Assembly: GCA_038746605.1 (NCBI GenBank)
Contig: JBCDKM010000021.1
Coordinates: 1-64,000, forward strand
Direction of reading: 5' to 3'
Length of the DNA: 64,000 nt
From: Rubricoccus sp038746605
Lineage (GTDB): Bacteria; Bacteroidota; Rhodothermia; Rhodothermales; Rubricoccaceae
Each line of letters begins with the position of its first letter. Within the stretch, counting starts at the first letter, position 1. This document shows, in pieces, positions 1 to 8,758 of this stretch. Below the pieces are notes generated by a model. The model searched no databases. It was not told the DNA's origin and was given only the letters and a program-made list of their open reading frames with translations. Both the position numbers and the translations under genes were made by a program.

Positions 1-484
1 CGAAGCTCAGCGTCTCGTACTCTCGCGCCACCATCATCTGGTAGTTGGAGTACGCCCGCGCAACCGGATCGCGGAGGAAAATCACGAACCGGGCATCCGG
101 CAAGTCTCGCGCGATGCGAGCCGGGGCGTGCGGGTTGAAGACGTACTCCGGCGTCGCGTCCATGATGCGGACCGGAAGACCGAGCTTCTTCGACTGACGC
201 TTACGAGTCGCCTTCAGCGGGTACAGCGCGCGATACCAGACAGGCCCGCGCTCATAGTGGCGGTCGAAGTAGTGCGACTCCTTGACGAGGCCTCGCATCA
301 CCTGCGGGTGCTCCGAGAGGAACCGGAAGAACGGCGTCGTGCCACCCTTCTGGACGCCCGCGATCACGAGGTCTGGGCGCGACCGGAAGGCACTCGTCCG
401 TTCCCGGATCGGGATGAGGACGTTGTTGCGGAGTTTGTACCGGAAGGAGTTCGACGACGACGACTTCGGGACCGCAGGCTGCAT
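1..484 (-). CDS. Sulfotransferase, 3' part cut off by window edge
   Basis: This gene starts with ATG at 484 and runs out of the window; 161 residues are visible. It is a PAPS-dependent sulfotransferase: the 5'-phosphosulfate loop reads GVQKGGTT at residues 43-50 and the 3'-phosphate-binding strand FVIFLRDPVARAYSNY lies at 133-148. Both are hallmarks of the family. The substrate is likely a sugar of the polysaccharide made by this locus, which is an inference from context. The ATG overlaps the TGA of the upstream sulfotransferase gene by 1 nt, suggesting translational coupling. It most resembles the sulfotransferase at 12669-13520, which has the same GVQKGGTT loop. Confidence 0.9.
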   Translation of the reverse strand, partial: MQPAVPKSSSSNSFRYKLRNNVLIPIRERTSAFRSRPDLVIAGVQKGGTTPFFRFLSEHPQVMRGLVKESHYFDRHYERGPVWYRALYPLKATRKRQSKKLGLPVRIMDATPEYVFNPHAPARIARDLPDARFVIFLRDPVARAYSNYQMMVAREYETLSF

Positions 485-1302
485 CAGTAGAGGTAGACGG
501 GGTCCAGGCGGTCGGCGATGAGGGCGTCCAGGTACGCGATGTCGGCCTCGGAGAGGTGTTCGGTGAAGCCGCCGACCTTGCCGCTGCGGGTCTTGTAGGT
601 CGTCGTGTCGCTGGCGTCCTTTGGGCGGAGCATGCCGCTCTTAAAGGTGCCCCCCGCCTCCATCTGGCGCATGTTGTCGAACGAGCCGTAGGCGACGGCA
701 CTCTCCAACGTCTCGCGCGAAACGCTCTCGGCTCCGGCGTACGCGAGAAGCGAGCCCAACTCTCCGGCCGTGTCGGCGTGGAGATCGCGGTAGCTCAGGA
801 ATCGGACACTCGGCAGCGCCTCCTTCGCGCGCGCCCAGACGTTGAGGTAGTACAGGTGGTTGGCCGGGCCGATCTGCTCATCGCGGATGAACTTCGAGAT
901 GGAGCCCGAGAACCCGTCCTCCGTCCGCTTCGTGAGCGAGAAGTACTGGCTCACCGCCACGTCGCGCGGGTCGCGATGGAGGAAGACGACGCGGGAGTCG
1001 GCGAAGCGACTCTTGTCCGTCTCGATCTCGCTCGTGGGCTTGGCGTGGGGCTTGTCGTCGTGCGAGAAGACGACCGTGGGGATGCCGCTGCCGAGGCCCG
1101 CGAGCCGCTCCGTCCGAAGCAGCAGATCCGGGTCGGCCTCGACGGCCTCCAGGAGCCCATGATGCTCTGCGAGGGCGCGTCCCACGAGGAGGCGCAGCCA
1201 CGTCCGGCCGCTCTTCGGGTACGACACCACGACGGTGTCTGCGCGGCGGACATCGGCGCGTTCTTTTAGATCGCTCAGCAGCTTCTTGGCGGCGCTCAGC
1301 AT
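484..1302 (-). CDS. Sulfotransferase domain protein
   Basis: A 272-residue cytosolic sulfotransferase. The P-loop-like YPKSGRTWLR is at residues 28-37 and the 3'-phosphate motif RVVFLHRDPRDVAVSQYF at 104-121, as in the family that transfers sulfate from PAPS to hydroxyl groups. The loop type (YPKSGRTW) differs from its neighbour's GVQKGGTT, so the two are not a recent duplication and probably act on different positions or sugars. The gene lies in the middle of the minus-strand polysaccharide operon, 30 bp after the glycosyltransferase that ends at 1333. The true acceptor cannot be told from sequence. Confidence 0.9.
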   Translation of the reverse strand: MLSAAKKLLSDLKERADVRRADTVVVSYPKSGRTWLRLLVGRALAEHHGLLEAVEADPDLLLRTERLAGLGSGIPTVVFSHDDKPHAKPTSEIETDKSRFADSRVVFLHRDPRDVAVSQYFSLTKRTEDGFSGSISKFIRDEQIGPANHLYYLNVWARAKEALPSVRFLSYRDLHADTAGELGSLLAYAGAESVSRETLESAVAYGSFDNMRQMEAGGTFKSGMLRPKDASDTTTYKTRSGKVGGFTEHLSEADIAYLDALIADRLDPVYLY

Positions 1303-1332
1303 GGTCGGGGGTGGCGCGGCGCGCCGGACGGG

Positions 1333-2439
1333 TCAGAGAAGGGAACGGTACACATCGGCGACCTCGCGGGCGCACGCGCCCCACTGGAACGCCTTCGCAC
1401 GAGCCGAGCCACGGAGGCGGAGGTCGTCAGCTAGGTCCGCCTCGGTCGCGAGGCGGGCGATGGCGTCCGCGATGGCGGTTACGTCGAGGGGATCCACGAG
1501 GAGTGCGGCGTCGCCTGCCACCTCGGGCATCGAGGATACGGACGAGGTGATGACCGGTCCGCCCGCGGCCATGGATTCGAGGATCGGGAGGCCGAAGCCC
1601 TCCAACCGCGAGACGTAGACGAAGCCGGTGGCGCGGCGATAGAGGGCGCGGAGTTGCTCATCGGTCACGAAGCCTGGCCGGTGGATCCGATCCGCGACGG
1701 GCGAGCGGCGGATCTGGTCTAGGACCGCCTCAGCGTCCCATCCCACCGCCCCGGCGAGCACGAGGTGGTGCGGGATCTCGCGAGCGGCACTCTCGAAACC
1801 CGAGACGATCCGGTCGAGGTTTTTGCGCGGGTTGAGCTTCGAGCCCATCCAGAGGAAAAACGGCGTGCCCTCCGGCGGAAGATCGGTCAATCCAGCTAGT
1901 GCGTCGGAGGTGGACGGCTCTGCCCAGAACGGCCCGACGCCCTCGTGGATGACGTGGATGCGGTCGCGGACGCCTTCCCCCGCGAGGCCCACGAACGCGT
2001 CGGCGGTCGCCTGAGAGACGCAGATGACAGCATCAGCGCGTTTCCGGGCGCGGTCCACGGCGGTGCGCTTGAGCCTCGGCCGGGCCTGCGAGAACCACTC
2101 CGGGTGCGTCAGCGGGCCGAGGTCGTGGATCGTGACCACCTCCGGCTTGCCCGTCGCGACGGGATAGGCCAGTTCCACGTTGTGGAGCACATCGAACTCC
2201 GGGGCGAGCCACTCGGCAGGCGGCAACCCGACCGTGCTCCAGGCCCCGGCGAGCATCTTGCGTCCGCCCGGCAGCACCGTCAGCCCATCCGGCGGCGCAC
2301 CCTCGGTATGAGTCGCGACCGGTATGAGCGTGACATCCGCCGCGACCTCTTCCAGAGACTCGGCCAGTTCCTCGGCGTAGCGCCCGAGGCCGAAGCGGCG
2401 GCGCTTTGCGAGAGCATCGGAAACGTAGAGAACTCTCAT
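1333..2439 (-). CDS. Glycosyltransferase family 4
   Basis: A 368-residue GT-B fold glycosyltransferase. The start is placed at the ATG at 2439 (MRVLYVSDALAKRRR, a typical GT4 N-terminal strand) because it overlaps the upstream TGA as ATGA; a longer frame to 2544 would overlap the upstream gene by about 100 nt. The nucleotide-sugar-binding E-x7-E motif appears in RLEGFGLPILESMAAGG near the C-terminus. It transfers a sugar from an activated donor to the growing repeat unit at the cytoplasmic face. One copy of the 20-bp palindrome (1437-1456) lies in-frame in its C-terminal part. Confidence 0.9.
   Translation of the reverse strand: MRVLYVSDALAKRRRFGLGRYAEELAESLEEVAADVTLIPVATHTEGAPPDGLTVLPGGRKMLAGAWSTVGLPPAEWLAPEFDVLHNVELAYPVATGKPEVVTIHDLGPLTHPEWFSQARPRLKRTAVDRARKRADAVICVSQATADAFVGLAGEGVRDRIHVIHEGVGPFWAEPSTSDALAGLTDLPPEGTPFFLWMGSKLNPRKNLDRIVSGFESAAREIPHHLVLAGAVGWDAEAVLDQIRRSPVADRIHRPGFVTDEQLRALYRRATGFVYVSRLEGFGLPILESMAAGGPVITSSVSSMPEVAGDAALLVDPLDVTAIADAIARLATEADLADDLRLRGSARAKAFQWGACAREVADVYRSLL
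1437..1456. repeat. Copy of 20-bp dispersed palindrome
   Basis: CCGCCTCGGTCGCGAGGCGG, 8-bp arms around GTCG, in-frame in the GT4 gene at 1333-2439 (Arg-Leu-Ala-Thr-Glu-Ala on the minus strand). Confidence 0.8.
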
Positions 2440-3578
2440 CGCAGCGCCTGGATGGCAGTCTCGGCCTGTCGCTGCTTCTCGCGCCAGTCGTGCTGTTCGG
2501 CGAACGCATGGGTCGTCTCGCGCCACGCGTCCCGGTCGCGCCACGCGTCACGCACAGCCCCGTCCACCTCGGTGGCCTCGCGGACCGTGACGACCGGCGG
2601 CTGGAGCCAGTCGAACTCGTCGTGCGGCGTGGTGAGGATGGCGAGGCCCGCGGCGGCGTACTCGTAGAGCTTGAGCGGGTGCTGACCCTTGTAGACCTCC
2701 GGCTTGGACTGGTCGTAGAGCATCAGGCCGAGATCGGAGTGCACGAGGTAGGCTGGGGTTTCTTCGGGAGGCTTTGCGCCGAGCACCCGAACGTGAGAAT
2801 GGCGCTCTCGAAACTGTCTACTCCAGTCGGTCTCGGGACCGATCAGAACCAGACTTCCACCGAGATCGGCGAGAGTCTGTGCGGCGACCTCGAACAGCGC
2901 AGAGTCCACCTTGGCCGTCCACCCGACCCAGATCGCGCGGGGATGCGGGAGGTCGGCGATTTCAGCCGGCTCTTGGAGCGACGGTCGGTACCGCTCCGCG
3001 AAGACGCCCTGGCCGAGCGTGAGCACCTTGGCTTCCGGGACACCCAGCGTCGCCGTCAGGTGGTGCGTGATGGCATGGCCGATGCTCACCACAAGGTCGG
3101 CCCGGGCGTAGTCGCGCTCTTCGAGGGCGCGGATGTGATCGCCGCCCCAGGCCGGATAGTAGTCTACGACCTGCATCACGAGGGCCGCGTCGGGAAACAG
3201 CCGACCGAGGGCGCTGCCTCCGGGACGTGCCGCCCAGATCGCGTCCACCGGTCCAGCCCCTGATCGCGCCACCTGGCTCGAGATGCTGGGGATTGCCGTG
3301 CTGTATGCCCGGTCTACCGCGTCGGGTGTCGCGAAGGCGCCGGAGCCGGCATACGGGAAAAGAGTGAGCGGGGTGAAGACCCAAGCCCCTTTCTCGCGGC
3401 GCGGCCCCTTCGCCCACGACTGGCGGTAGCGCCCGCCTCGGAGGAGGTGCCCGAGGTGGGCAGTCCCCTCCATGTACGTGACGGCATGCCCTTCGTCCGC
3501 GAAGAGTCCCGCAAGGGTGTTGGTGCTGCCCCGAATGGCGGCATGCCACGGGGTGACGCGGTGAAAGAGGAGGTGCAT
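2436..3578 (-). CDS. Glycosyltransferase, GT-B type
   Basis: A 380-residue protein with a GT4/GT1-like C-terminal half: HPLKLYEYAAAGLAILTTP corresponds to the donor-binding E-x-x-AAG region of bacterial GT-B glycosyltransferases. The N-terminus (MHLLFHRVTPWHAAIRGST) fits the acceptor-binding Rossmann domain. It overlaps its downstream neighbour by ATGA and its upstream neighbour by 1 nt (TGATG), so it is part of a tightly coupled operon. Donor and acceptor sugars are not predictable. It is less similar to the GT4 consensus than the genes at 1333 and 8759. Confidence 0.8.
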   Translation of the reverse strand: MHLLFHRVTPWHAAIRGSTNTLAGLFADEGHAVTYMEGTAHLGHLLRGGRYRQSWAKGPRREKGAWVFTPLTLFPYAGSGAFATPDAVDRAYSTAIPSISSQVARSGAGPVDAIWAARPGGSALGRLFPDAALVMQVVDYYPAWGGDHIRALEERDYARADLVVSIGHAITHHLTATLGVPEAKVLTLGQGVFAERYRPSLQEPAEIADLPHPRAIWVGWTAKVDSALFEVAAQTLADLGGSLVLIGPETDWSRQFRERHSHVRVLGAKPPEETPAYLVHSDLGLMLYDQSKPEVYKGQHPLKLYEYAAAGLAILTTPHDEFDWLQPPVVTVREATEVDGAVRDAWRDRDAWRETTHAFAEQHDWREKQRQAETAIQALR

Positions 3579-5488
3579 CAGATGGCGCGGGCCTCCTCTT
3601 CGGCCACCGGCTCTTGAGCAGAGGCTGCGGGGAGCCGACGGAGATCAGGCTGCGCGGACGCCTGCCACATCGTGTCCAGCGAGGCTTCGAGGTCCTCCCG
3701 TTCCACGCGGTTCTGCACGTCCCACGCGTAGCCCCACCAATTGAAGATGGTCGCGAAGGTCATCATCGCGTGGAGGTAGCCGAGCGATCCATCGCGCCAA
3801 CCGCCCTGGAAGAGGTAGGTCTTGATCGCGCGATACGAGGGATAGAGCCACATGTGGAACCAGCGCACTCGGATGCCTCGCTCCAGGATGTTGCGGCCGC
3901 TCTCCTGCATGTACTGAACGTTTTTGGAGAGCCGCTCCACGTAGTCCACATCGTTGAGGTGCCACATCAAGCCCTCCAACTGACCGGTCGCCTCCTCCCC
4001 GCCGTCGATCACGGCCACCTCGTGAATCACGTTCGCGAAGCGGTGCGCGCCGGTGCGACCCAGCCACTCCTTGTTCCAGCGCGACCACCCGCCACCCTTG
4101 ATCGGGTGGTGGAGAAAGTAGTTCAGGAGACGAAAGCGGAACCCGTTCTTCTCGGTCCCCTCGATGGACGAGCGGATGCTCTGCGCAAGCTCTGGCGTGA
4201 CGCGCATGTCCACGTCCATGTGCAACGCCCAGTCTGATGTCGCGAGGTCCAGGCTGGCATTGCGCTGCCCGGAGAACCCGCTGTGGGCGTCGATCCCGCG
4301 CTCGGTCCAACGGACGCGGTCGCCATAGGTCTCTATCGCTTCCGCGAGGACCTCGCGCGTCTCGTCGGTCGTCGTTGCGTCCACCACCACGGCCACCTCG
4401 TCGCAGAAGCGAAGGGTGTTCTCGATCCAGCCAGGAAGATCCCGTTCCTCGTCTTTCGCGATGGTGCAGGCCGTGAGCGTCTGCCGACGAGCAGTTCCCA
4501 CAGACTGCCGCTCTGTCCGCGCTGCGACCGAGGCGGGAGGAGCTGGGTCGCGAGAAGGCGCTTTGAGAGCGGACGGCGACGGTCGGCTCGCGGCTCTTCT
4601 CAATCGTGATTTCTGCCGGACGCGGTTGAGGAGGTGATTCCCGCGAGCCTTGACGGCGAAACGGAACAACTCAACGTTTGTGGGCGGAACGGCGGCGAGA
4701 CCGAACTCCGGCTCGTAGCCCAGGAGGGGAAGCAGTCCGCCCGTCCGGGACTCGAAGATTTCGATCTCGCGCCGAGAAAGCGACGACTTCCAACTCGTGA
4801 TCCGCGAGGCGTCCAGGGACGAGCCGACCCGCTTGTGCTGCTCTGCGGTGTAGGCGGGGAGATCGAAGCCGCGTCCTCCCTCCATCCCTGGGATGTAGGT
4901 CATCCCAAGCGCATCGCACAGCCGCTCCAGCGTCTCTGCAGGACGCAGGATCAGATCTTCGTAATGAACACGGTGCGCGCCTGTCTTCTCCGCTGCGAGC
5001 CCAGCGCCCACGGACTGCGACCACCAGCGCGACGCCGTGACGGGGTCGTCCGGCCCCCAGTTGAGGGCAAAGACCGAGTTCATAGCCGCACGTCCATCCC
5101 GCACGATGTGGACGATCTGACAGTCGGGGTAGCGATCCCTCAGAACGTGAGCGTAGCGGATGTTTTCCGGCGTATGGTCCACCCAGCGCACCGGCTCCAC
5201 GACACCATGATCTCGGGCGTATGCCCGGACGATGGATGACATCCAGTCCTCGCGGCCGAACTGGACATCGTCGAGGTCCACGCCCCAAATGCGGAACCGC
5301 AGGCTAGCGTCGAGGGCGTTGCGGATCGTCGAGAGACGGAGATCGCCACCGCTTCGCGCTTCTCGAGCCCATAGGTCAAACTTGAAGGGCGACTCCGGCA
5401 CGGCGACGTGGTGCTGCACCGAGGCCAGCATCGAGGCGAGCAGGGTGGTCCCGCTGCGTTGGCACCCGCCGATGAAGATGGGCTGCAT
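3578..5488 (-). CDS. Fused sulfotransferase-glycosyltransferase family 2
   Basis: A 636-residue two-domain protein. Residues 1 to about 270 are a sulfotransferase, with the 5' loop IFIGGCQRSGTTLLASML at the N-terminus and a 3'-phosphate motif QIVHIVRDGRAAMNSVF. A basic, Pro/Ala-rich linker (about 275-335) follows. From about residue 337 there is a GT2 domain that begins TLTACTIAKDEERDLPG and has a D-x-D metal site (HMDVDMR). The GT2 half is clearly paralogous to the separate protein at 5500-6333, sharing WNKxWL, MWHLND and DVQNR/DRQNR blocks. No frameshift or internal start is seen, so the fusion looks genuine. It may add a sugar and sulfate it, or simply tie two steps together; this is inferred. 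Confidence 0.9.
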   Translation of the reverse strand: MQPIFIGGCQRSGTTLLASMLASVQHHVAVPESPFKFDLWAREARSGGDLRLSTIRNALDASLRFRIWGVDLDDVQFGREDWMSSIVRAYARDHGVVEPVRWVDHTPENIRYAHVLRDRYPDCQIVHIVRDGRAAMNSVFALNWGPDDPVTASRWWSQSVGAGLAAEKTGAHRVHYEDLILRPAETLERLCDALGMTYIPGMEGGRGFDLPAYTAEQHKRVGSSLDASRITSWKSSLSRREIEIFESRTGGLLPLLGYEPEFGLAAVPPTNVELFRFAVKARGNHLLNRVRQKSRLRRAASRPSPSALKAPSRDPAPPASVAARTERQSVGTARRQTLTACTIAKDEERDLPGWIENTLRFCDEVAVVVDATTTDETREVLAEAIETYGDRVRWTERGIDAHSGFSGQRNASLDLATSDWALHMDVDMRVTPELAQSIRSSIEGTEKNGFRFRLLNYFLHHPIKGGGWSRWNKEWLGRTGAHRFANVIHEVAVIDGGEEATGQLEGLMWHLNDVDYVERLSKNVQYMQESGRNILERGIRVRWFHMWLYPSYRAIKTYLFQGGWRDGSLGYLHAMMTFATIFNWWGYAWDVQNRVEREDLEASLDTMWQASAQPDLRRLPAASAQEPVAEEEARAI

Positions 5489-5499
5489 GGCGTGCTGGG

Positions 5500-6333
5500 C
5501 TAGGCCACCCGTGCGGGCTCCGTGTCGAGAGGGTTCTCCACCGTCTCGCGAGGGATCCGGTTCTGCCGGTCCCAGGCGAGGGCATAGGCGCGGAACGTCG
5601 CGTTGAAGCAGTGAAGGGCGTAGACGAGGCCGGGCGTCCCATCGCGAAAGCCTCCCTCCACGAAGTACCGCCGGAGGGCGCGCGTGGTAGGCTTGACGAA
5701 CAGGTCACGGGGCCGGACCTGGGTACCTGCCTCTATCAGTGCATCGGCGCGCATCGTGCTGTAGCGGATGCTTTTATGGACCCGCTCGTCATACGATTCG
5801 TCGTTGAGGTGCCACATAGGCGCCTCCAGCTGGTGGAGCGAGGGCTCGGGCACGGTGAACACCACGTTCTCGTGGAGGGCGCGCTCGAACCGGTGCCTGC
5901 CTCTTCGCGCCAGCCACGTCTTGTTCCACGTCTTCCAACTCCGACCACGCATCGGGCGGTGGAGGAAGTGGTTGCGGAGCCGGAAGAAATAGCCATCGGC
6001 TCCCTCTGCGCCGATGCGTGACCGGATTTCCTCCACCAGTTCCGCAGGCGCGCGCATGTCGACGTCCATGTGGAGCAGCCAGTCTGAGGTTGCGGCCTCA
6101 CCCGCAGCGTTTCGCTGCGCGGCGAAGCCCCCGACCGGCTCCAGTGCTCGGTCCACGACGCGCACAGTGACACGGTCCGGCACCTCCGCCTCGGCGATCA
6201 CCTCGGCGGTGCGGTCGGTCGTGCCCGCGTCGAGGACGATCACGACCTCGTCGCAGAAGGCCGTCACGTTGGCGAGGAAGCCTCCGATATCGCGCTCCTC
6301 GTCGCGGGCGATGGTGCAGGCAGCCAGCGTCAT
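5500..6333 (-). CDS. Glycosyltransferase family 2
   Basis: A 277-residue GT-A fold glycosyltransferase. It begins with the family's TLAACTIARDEERDIGGFL and has the VLDAGTTD nucleotide-binding segment and a metal-binding D-x-D in LLHMDVDMR. This resembles the WaaE/KdtX-like group of GT2 enzymes that act on lipid- or LPS-linked sugars. It is a tandem paralogue of the C-terminal domain of the protein at 3578-5488. Its ATG overlaps the TGA of the upstream sulfotransferase gene by 4 nt. Cytoplasmic, acting on the repeat unit. Confidence 0.9.
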   Translation of the reverse strand: MTLAACTIARDEERDIGGFLANVTAFCDEVVIVLDAGTTDRTAEVIAEAEVPDRVTVRVVDRALEPVGGFAAQRNAAGEAATSDWLLHMDVDMRAPAELVEEIRSRIGAEGADGYFFRLRNHFLHRPMRGRSWKTWNKTWLARRGRHRFERALHENVVFTVPEPSLHQLEAPMWHLNDESYDERVHKSIRYSTMRADALIEAGTQVRPRDLFVKPTTRALRRYFVEGGFRDGTPGLVYALHCFNATFRAYALAWDRQNRIPRETVENPLDTEPARVA

Positions 6334-7226
6334 GATCGCGTTAGCGGACGGAGCACGCGGTTCTTGAGTTGTCCCTTCCCGATCCGGTAGCGGCGGACGA
6401 GCGCGAGCCGCCGCTTCTCCGCCTCGCTCAAACCCGTCTTGGGTGGGTTGTCGAGGTCCTGCTCCGAGTATCCGAACCGTGAGGCGATCGCCGCGACGGC
6501 GGGATCTAGCGTGAGATCGAAGGCTTCGTCATCGTCCCACTTGCGCGCCGAACGCGCGTGCAGCCCGCTCCCGACCTCGTCCGAGGCGGGCAGCCCCAGC
6601 CAGTCGGTGATCTCGCGGAGGCGCGGCACGGGGTCGGAGATCAGGTCTTCGTACCGAACGAGCGTGCACCGCTCGGGCCCCAACAAGCCCTCGACGGCCA
6701 GCAGGTTGCGATACGTGCGGAGCCAGTACGCCTGGCGCTCCTCGGGAGGCGTCAGCCAACGCGTCCACGCCGAGTACAGCACGGCCAGCGGGTTCCTCGC
6801 GAGGCCGATCACGCGGATGTCGTGGTCCGTCGTGAGCGCATACCGGAGCAGCAGGTTCGTGGCTGCCCACGAGTTGAGGTGGTGCGGGCTCTTCTCGAAG
6901 AAGACCGGGCCGTAGGCCTCGCAGAGAGCCCGCCAGCCATCGAAGACGAGAGCACGGTCGTTCTTGGGCGAGGTCCACCCCGGCACGTTCTGGTGCAGGA
7001 GCGCCTCCAAGTCCCGGCGCGCCTCACGCGGGCGGATGGGCCAGCGTCCCTCTACAAAATCGACGGCGGGCTGCTCCAGCAGGACGGCCGCTTTGACCCA
7101 GTACAGGGTCTCGTGGTCGTTGTGCATCGTGTACTCCACCGCCCGGATGCTCGGGTGGCGGAGCAACTCGTACTGGAGCGCCGTGGAACCCGACGACTTG
7201 TCGGAGAGCAGGAGGACGGTCTGCAC
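6330..7226 (-). CDS. Sulfotransferase domain protein
   Basis: A 298-residue sulfotransferase, starting at GTG (7226). The N-terminal loop VLLLSDKSSGSTALQ is a variant 5'-phosphosulfate site (SSGST instead of KGGTT), and IRVIGLARNPLAVLYSAW is the 3'-phosphate motif. The family assignment rests on these two motifs and on the context of other sulfotransferases. It is translationally coupled to the GT2 gene (ATGA). The divergent loop suggests an acceptor specificity unlike the other copies in this locus. Confidence 0.8.
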   Translation of the reverse strand: MQTVLLLSDKSSGSTALQYELLRHPSIRAVEYTMHNDHETLYWVKAAVLLEQPAVDFVEGRWPIRPREARRDLEALLHQNVPGWTSPKNDRALVFDGWRALCEAYGPVFFEKSPHHLNSWAATNLLLRYALTTDHDIRVIGLARNPLAVLYSAWTRWLTPPEERQAYWLRTYRNLLAVEGLLGPERCTLVRYEDLISDPVPRLREITDWLGLPASDEVGSGLHARSARKWDDDEAFDLTLDPAVAAIASRFGYSEQDLDNPPKTGLSEAEKRRLALVRRYRIGKGQLKNRVLRPLTRS

Positions 7227-7229
7227 GAG

Positions 7230-8750
7230 CTACTCTGCGCGAGGGAAGGCTCCTCCCGATCGGCTACCTCCCATCCGCGTTGGTGGAGTGCCCGTGGGCG
7301 GGTACGCGTGGGGATAGATGTATCGCTTGCGCATGATGCGCTTTGCGCGGAACGTCGGGTCCAGCTTGCCGACGGTCATCACGAGGCCGACGAGGAAGAA
7401 GAACAGGTACACCCCCTGCTCGGCCGTGACGTACATGTGCGTGAAGAGCCAGTAGGGGATCACCCCCACCCAGACAGCGAACAGGTACTGCCAGTAGAGC
7501 TGATACGGGCTCCGCTTGCTGTTCTGCATCATCATGAAGCACCGCGATCCGCAGTACAGCGCGAGGGCTGTAAATGCGAACATCGCAAAGAGCCCGTAGT
7601 GGTAGAACGAGGCGGCAAACATGGAGTGCACCTCGCCACTGTCCAGCTTCAGGATGACCTCGCTTCGCTCGATCACGCCGAGGCGGACGCCGCGGCTTCC
7701 CATCAACCCGAGACCTGTGACCAACCACAGCGGGTTCTCTTCGAGGAAGGGAATCAGCGTAGAGTAGGACGCGATGCGGGCGCGGTCGGTGTGTGCCTGC
7801 GTCGGGTCGTTGAGCATCCGTTCGAACTTCATGAACACGAGATCGAAGTCGAAGGCGCTGGACGCCAGGCCGATCGTAAGCATGAAGACGACTGTTCCGA
7901 TCAGGATGCCCAGCATCGTGAGGCGGGCGCGGAACAGCTTGAAGACGATCACCGAGAGCGAGATGAGCGCGAGTGCGATGAGCGTCGAGCGTCCGTAGGT
8001 CACAAGCGCGCCTCCAAGCGTCAGGAACGTGACGATCATCGCGTAGGAGGCCCACTTGTTGCCCCAGATCTTGGTCCGCCAGACCATCAACGCGAGTGGG
8101 AACCAGAGCGCGAACCAGCACGCCGTCACGTTCGGACCACCAATGGGACTCATGGCTCGGTCCGCCTCGGCCATCGCGAGCTGCGCGAGGTCCGCGCGGG
8201 CCCGGCCAGGAAACAGGATGTTGCCCTGGTTGAGGTACACTCGGACCGCGCCGAACTGTGGCAGGGCGTACAGAATGGCGAAGATCGACGAGAAGGCAAT
8301 CCCGATGAGCGTCATCTTCAGCACCATGTCCAGATCGCGACGGGTCTGGACCACGTACGGGACCAACAGCGCGATGGACAGTCCGAGCGAGAACCGGATG
8401 AGCATGTAGAGCGGCTCCGGCGCCACGCCGTACTCCGTCATCTCCCGCACCGAGGCGCCGAGCATGAACAGGTAGTAGACGAGCAACAGCCACGTCAACG
8501 GCGAGCTCTTCTTCAGCGACGTGGGGCGGACGATCCCAGCCCAGATCAGGCCGAAGATGCCGATCATCAGCACGTCGATGAAGTTGAGCGGCATCGAGCC
8601 GAAGTAGACCCGGGCAAGCGGCGCCGAGGTCAACATCAGCGCGATCCCCCCGAGCAGGAGGCGCGGGAGGTCTCGCTTCGGCCGAGCCTCTGCCCCCGCG
8701 CGAGGGTAGAGCTGACCGGACGCGTAGTACGGATGTGCGGGTGTCGCCAT
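7230..8750 (-). CDS. O-antigen ligase / Wzy-like polymerase
   Basis: A 506-residue polytopic membrane protein with about ten to twelve hydrophobic segments, including stretches such as LLLGGIALMLTSAPLARVY and TWLLLVYYLFMLGA, and a long periplasmic loop before the last helices. This architecture is typical of the Wzy/WaaL/RfaL superfamily that polymerises lipid-linked repeat units or ligates them in the periplasm. With two MOP flippases and a Wzz/Wzc protein in the same locus it is most likely the Wzy polymerase of a Wzx/Wzy-dependent pathway. Polymerase and ligase cannot be told apart from sequence alone. Confidence 0.8.
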   Translation of the reverse strand: MATPAHPYYASGQLYPRAGAEARPKRDLPRLLLGGIALMLTSAPLARVYFGSMPLNFIDVLMIGIFGLIWAGIVRPTSLKKSSPLTWLLLVYYLFMLGASVREMTEYGVAPEPLYMLIRFSLGLSIALLVPYVVQTRRDLDMVLKMTLIGIAFSSIFAILYALPQFGAVRVYLNQGNILFPGRARADLAQLAMAEADRAMSPIGGPNVTACWFALWFPLALMVWRTKIWGNKWASYAMIVTFLTLGGALVTYGRSTLIALALISLSVIVFKLFRARLTMLGILIGTVVFMLTIGLASSAFDFDLVFMKFERMLNDPTQAHTDRARIASYSTLIPFLEENPLWLVTGLGLMGSRGVRLGVIERSEVILKLDSGEVHSMFAASFYHYGLFAMFAFTALALYCGSRCFMMMQNSKRSPYQLYWQYLFAVWVGVIPYWLFTHMYVTAEQGVYLFFFLVGLVMTVGKLDPTFRAKRIMRKRYIYPHAYPPTGTPPTRMGGSRSGGAFPRAE

Positions 8751-8758
8751 GCTGGAAG

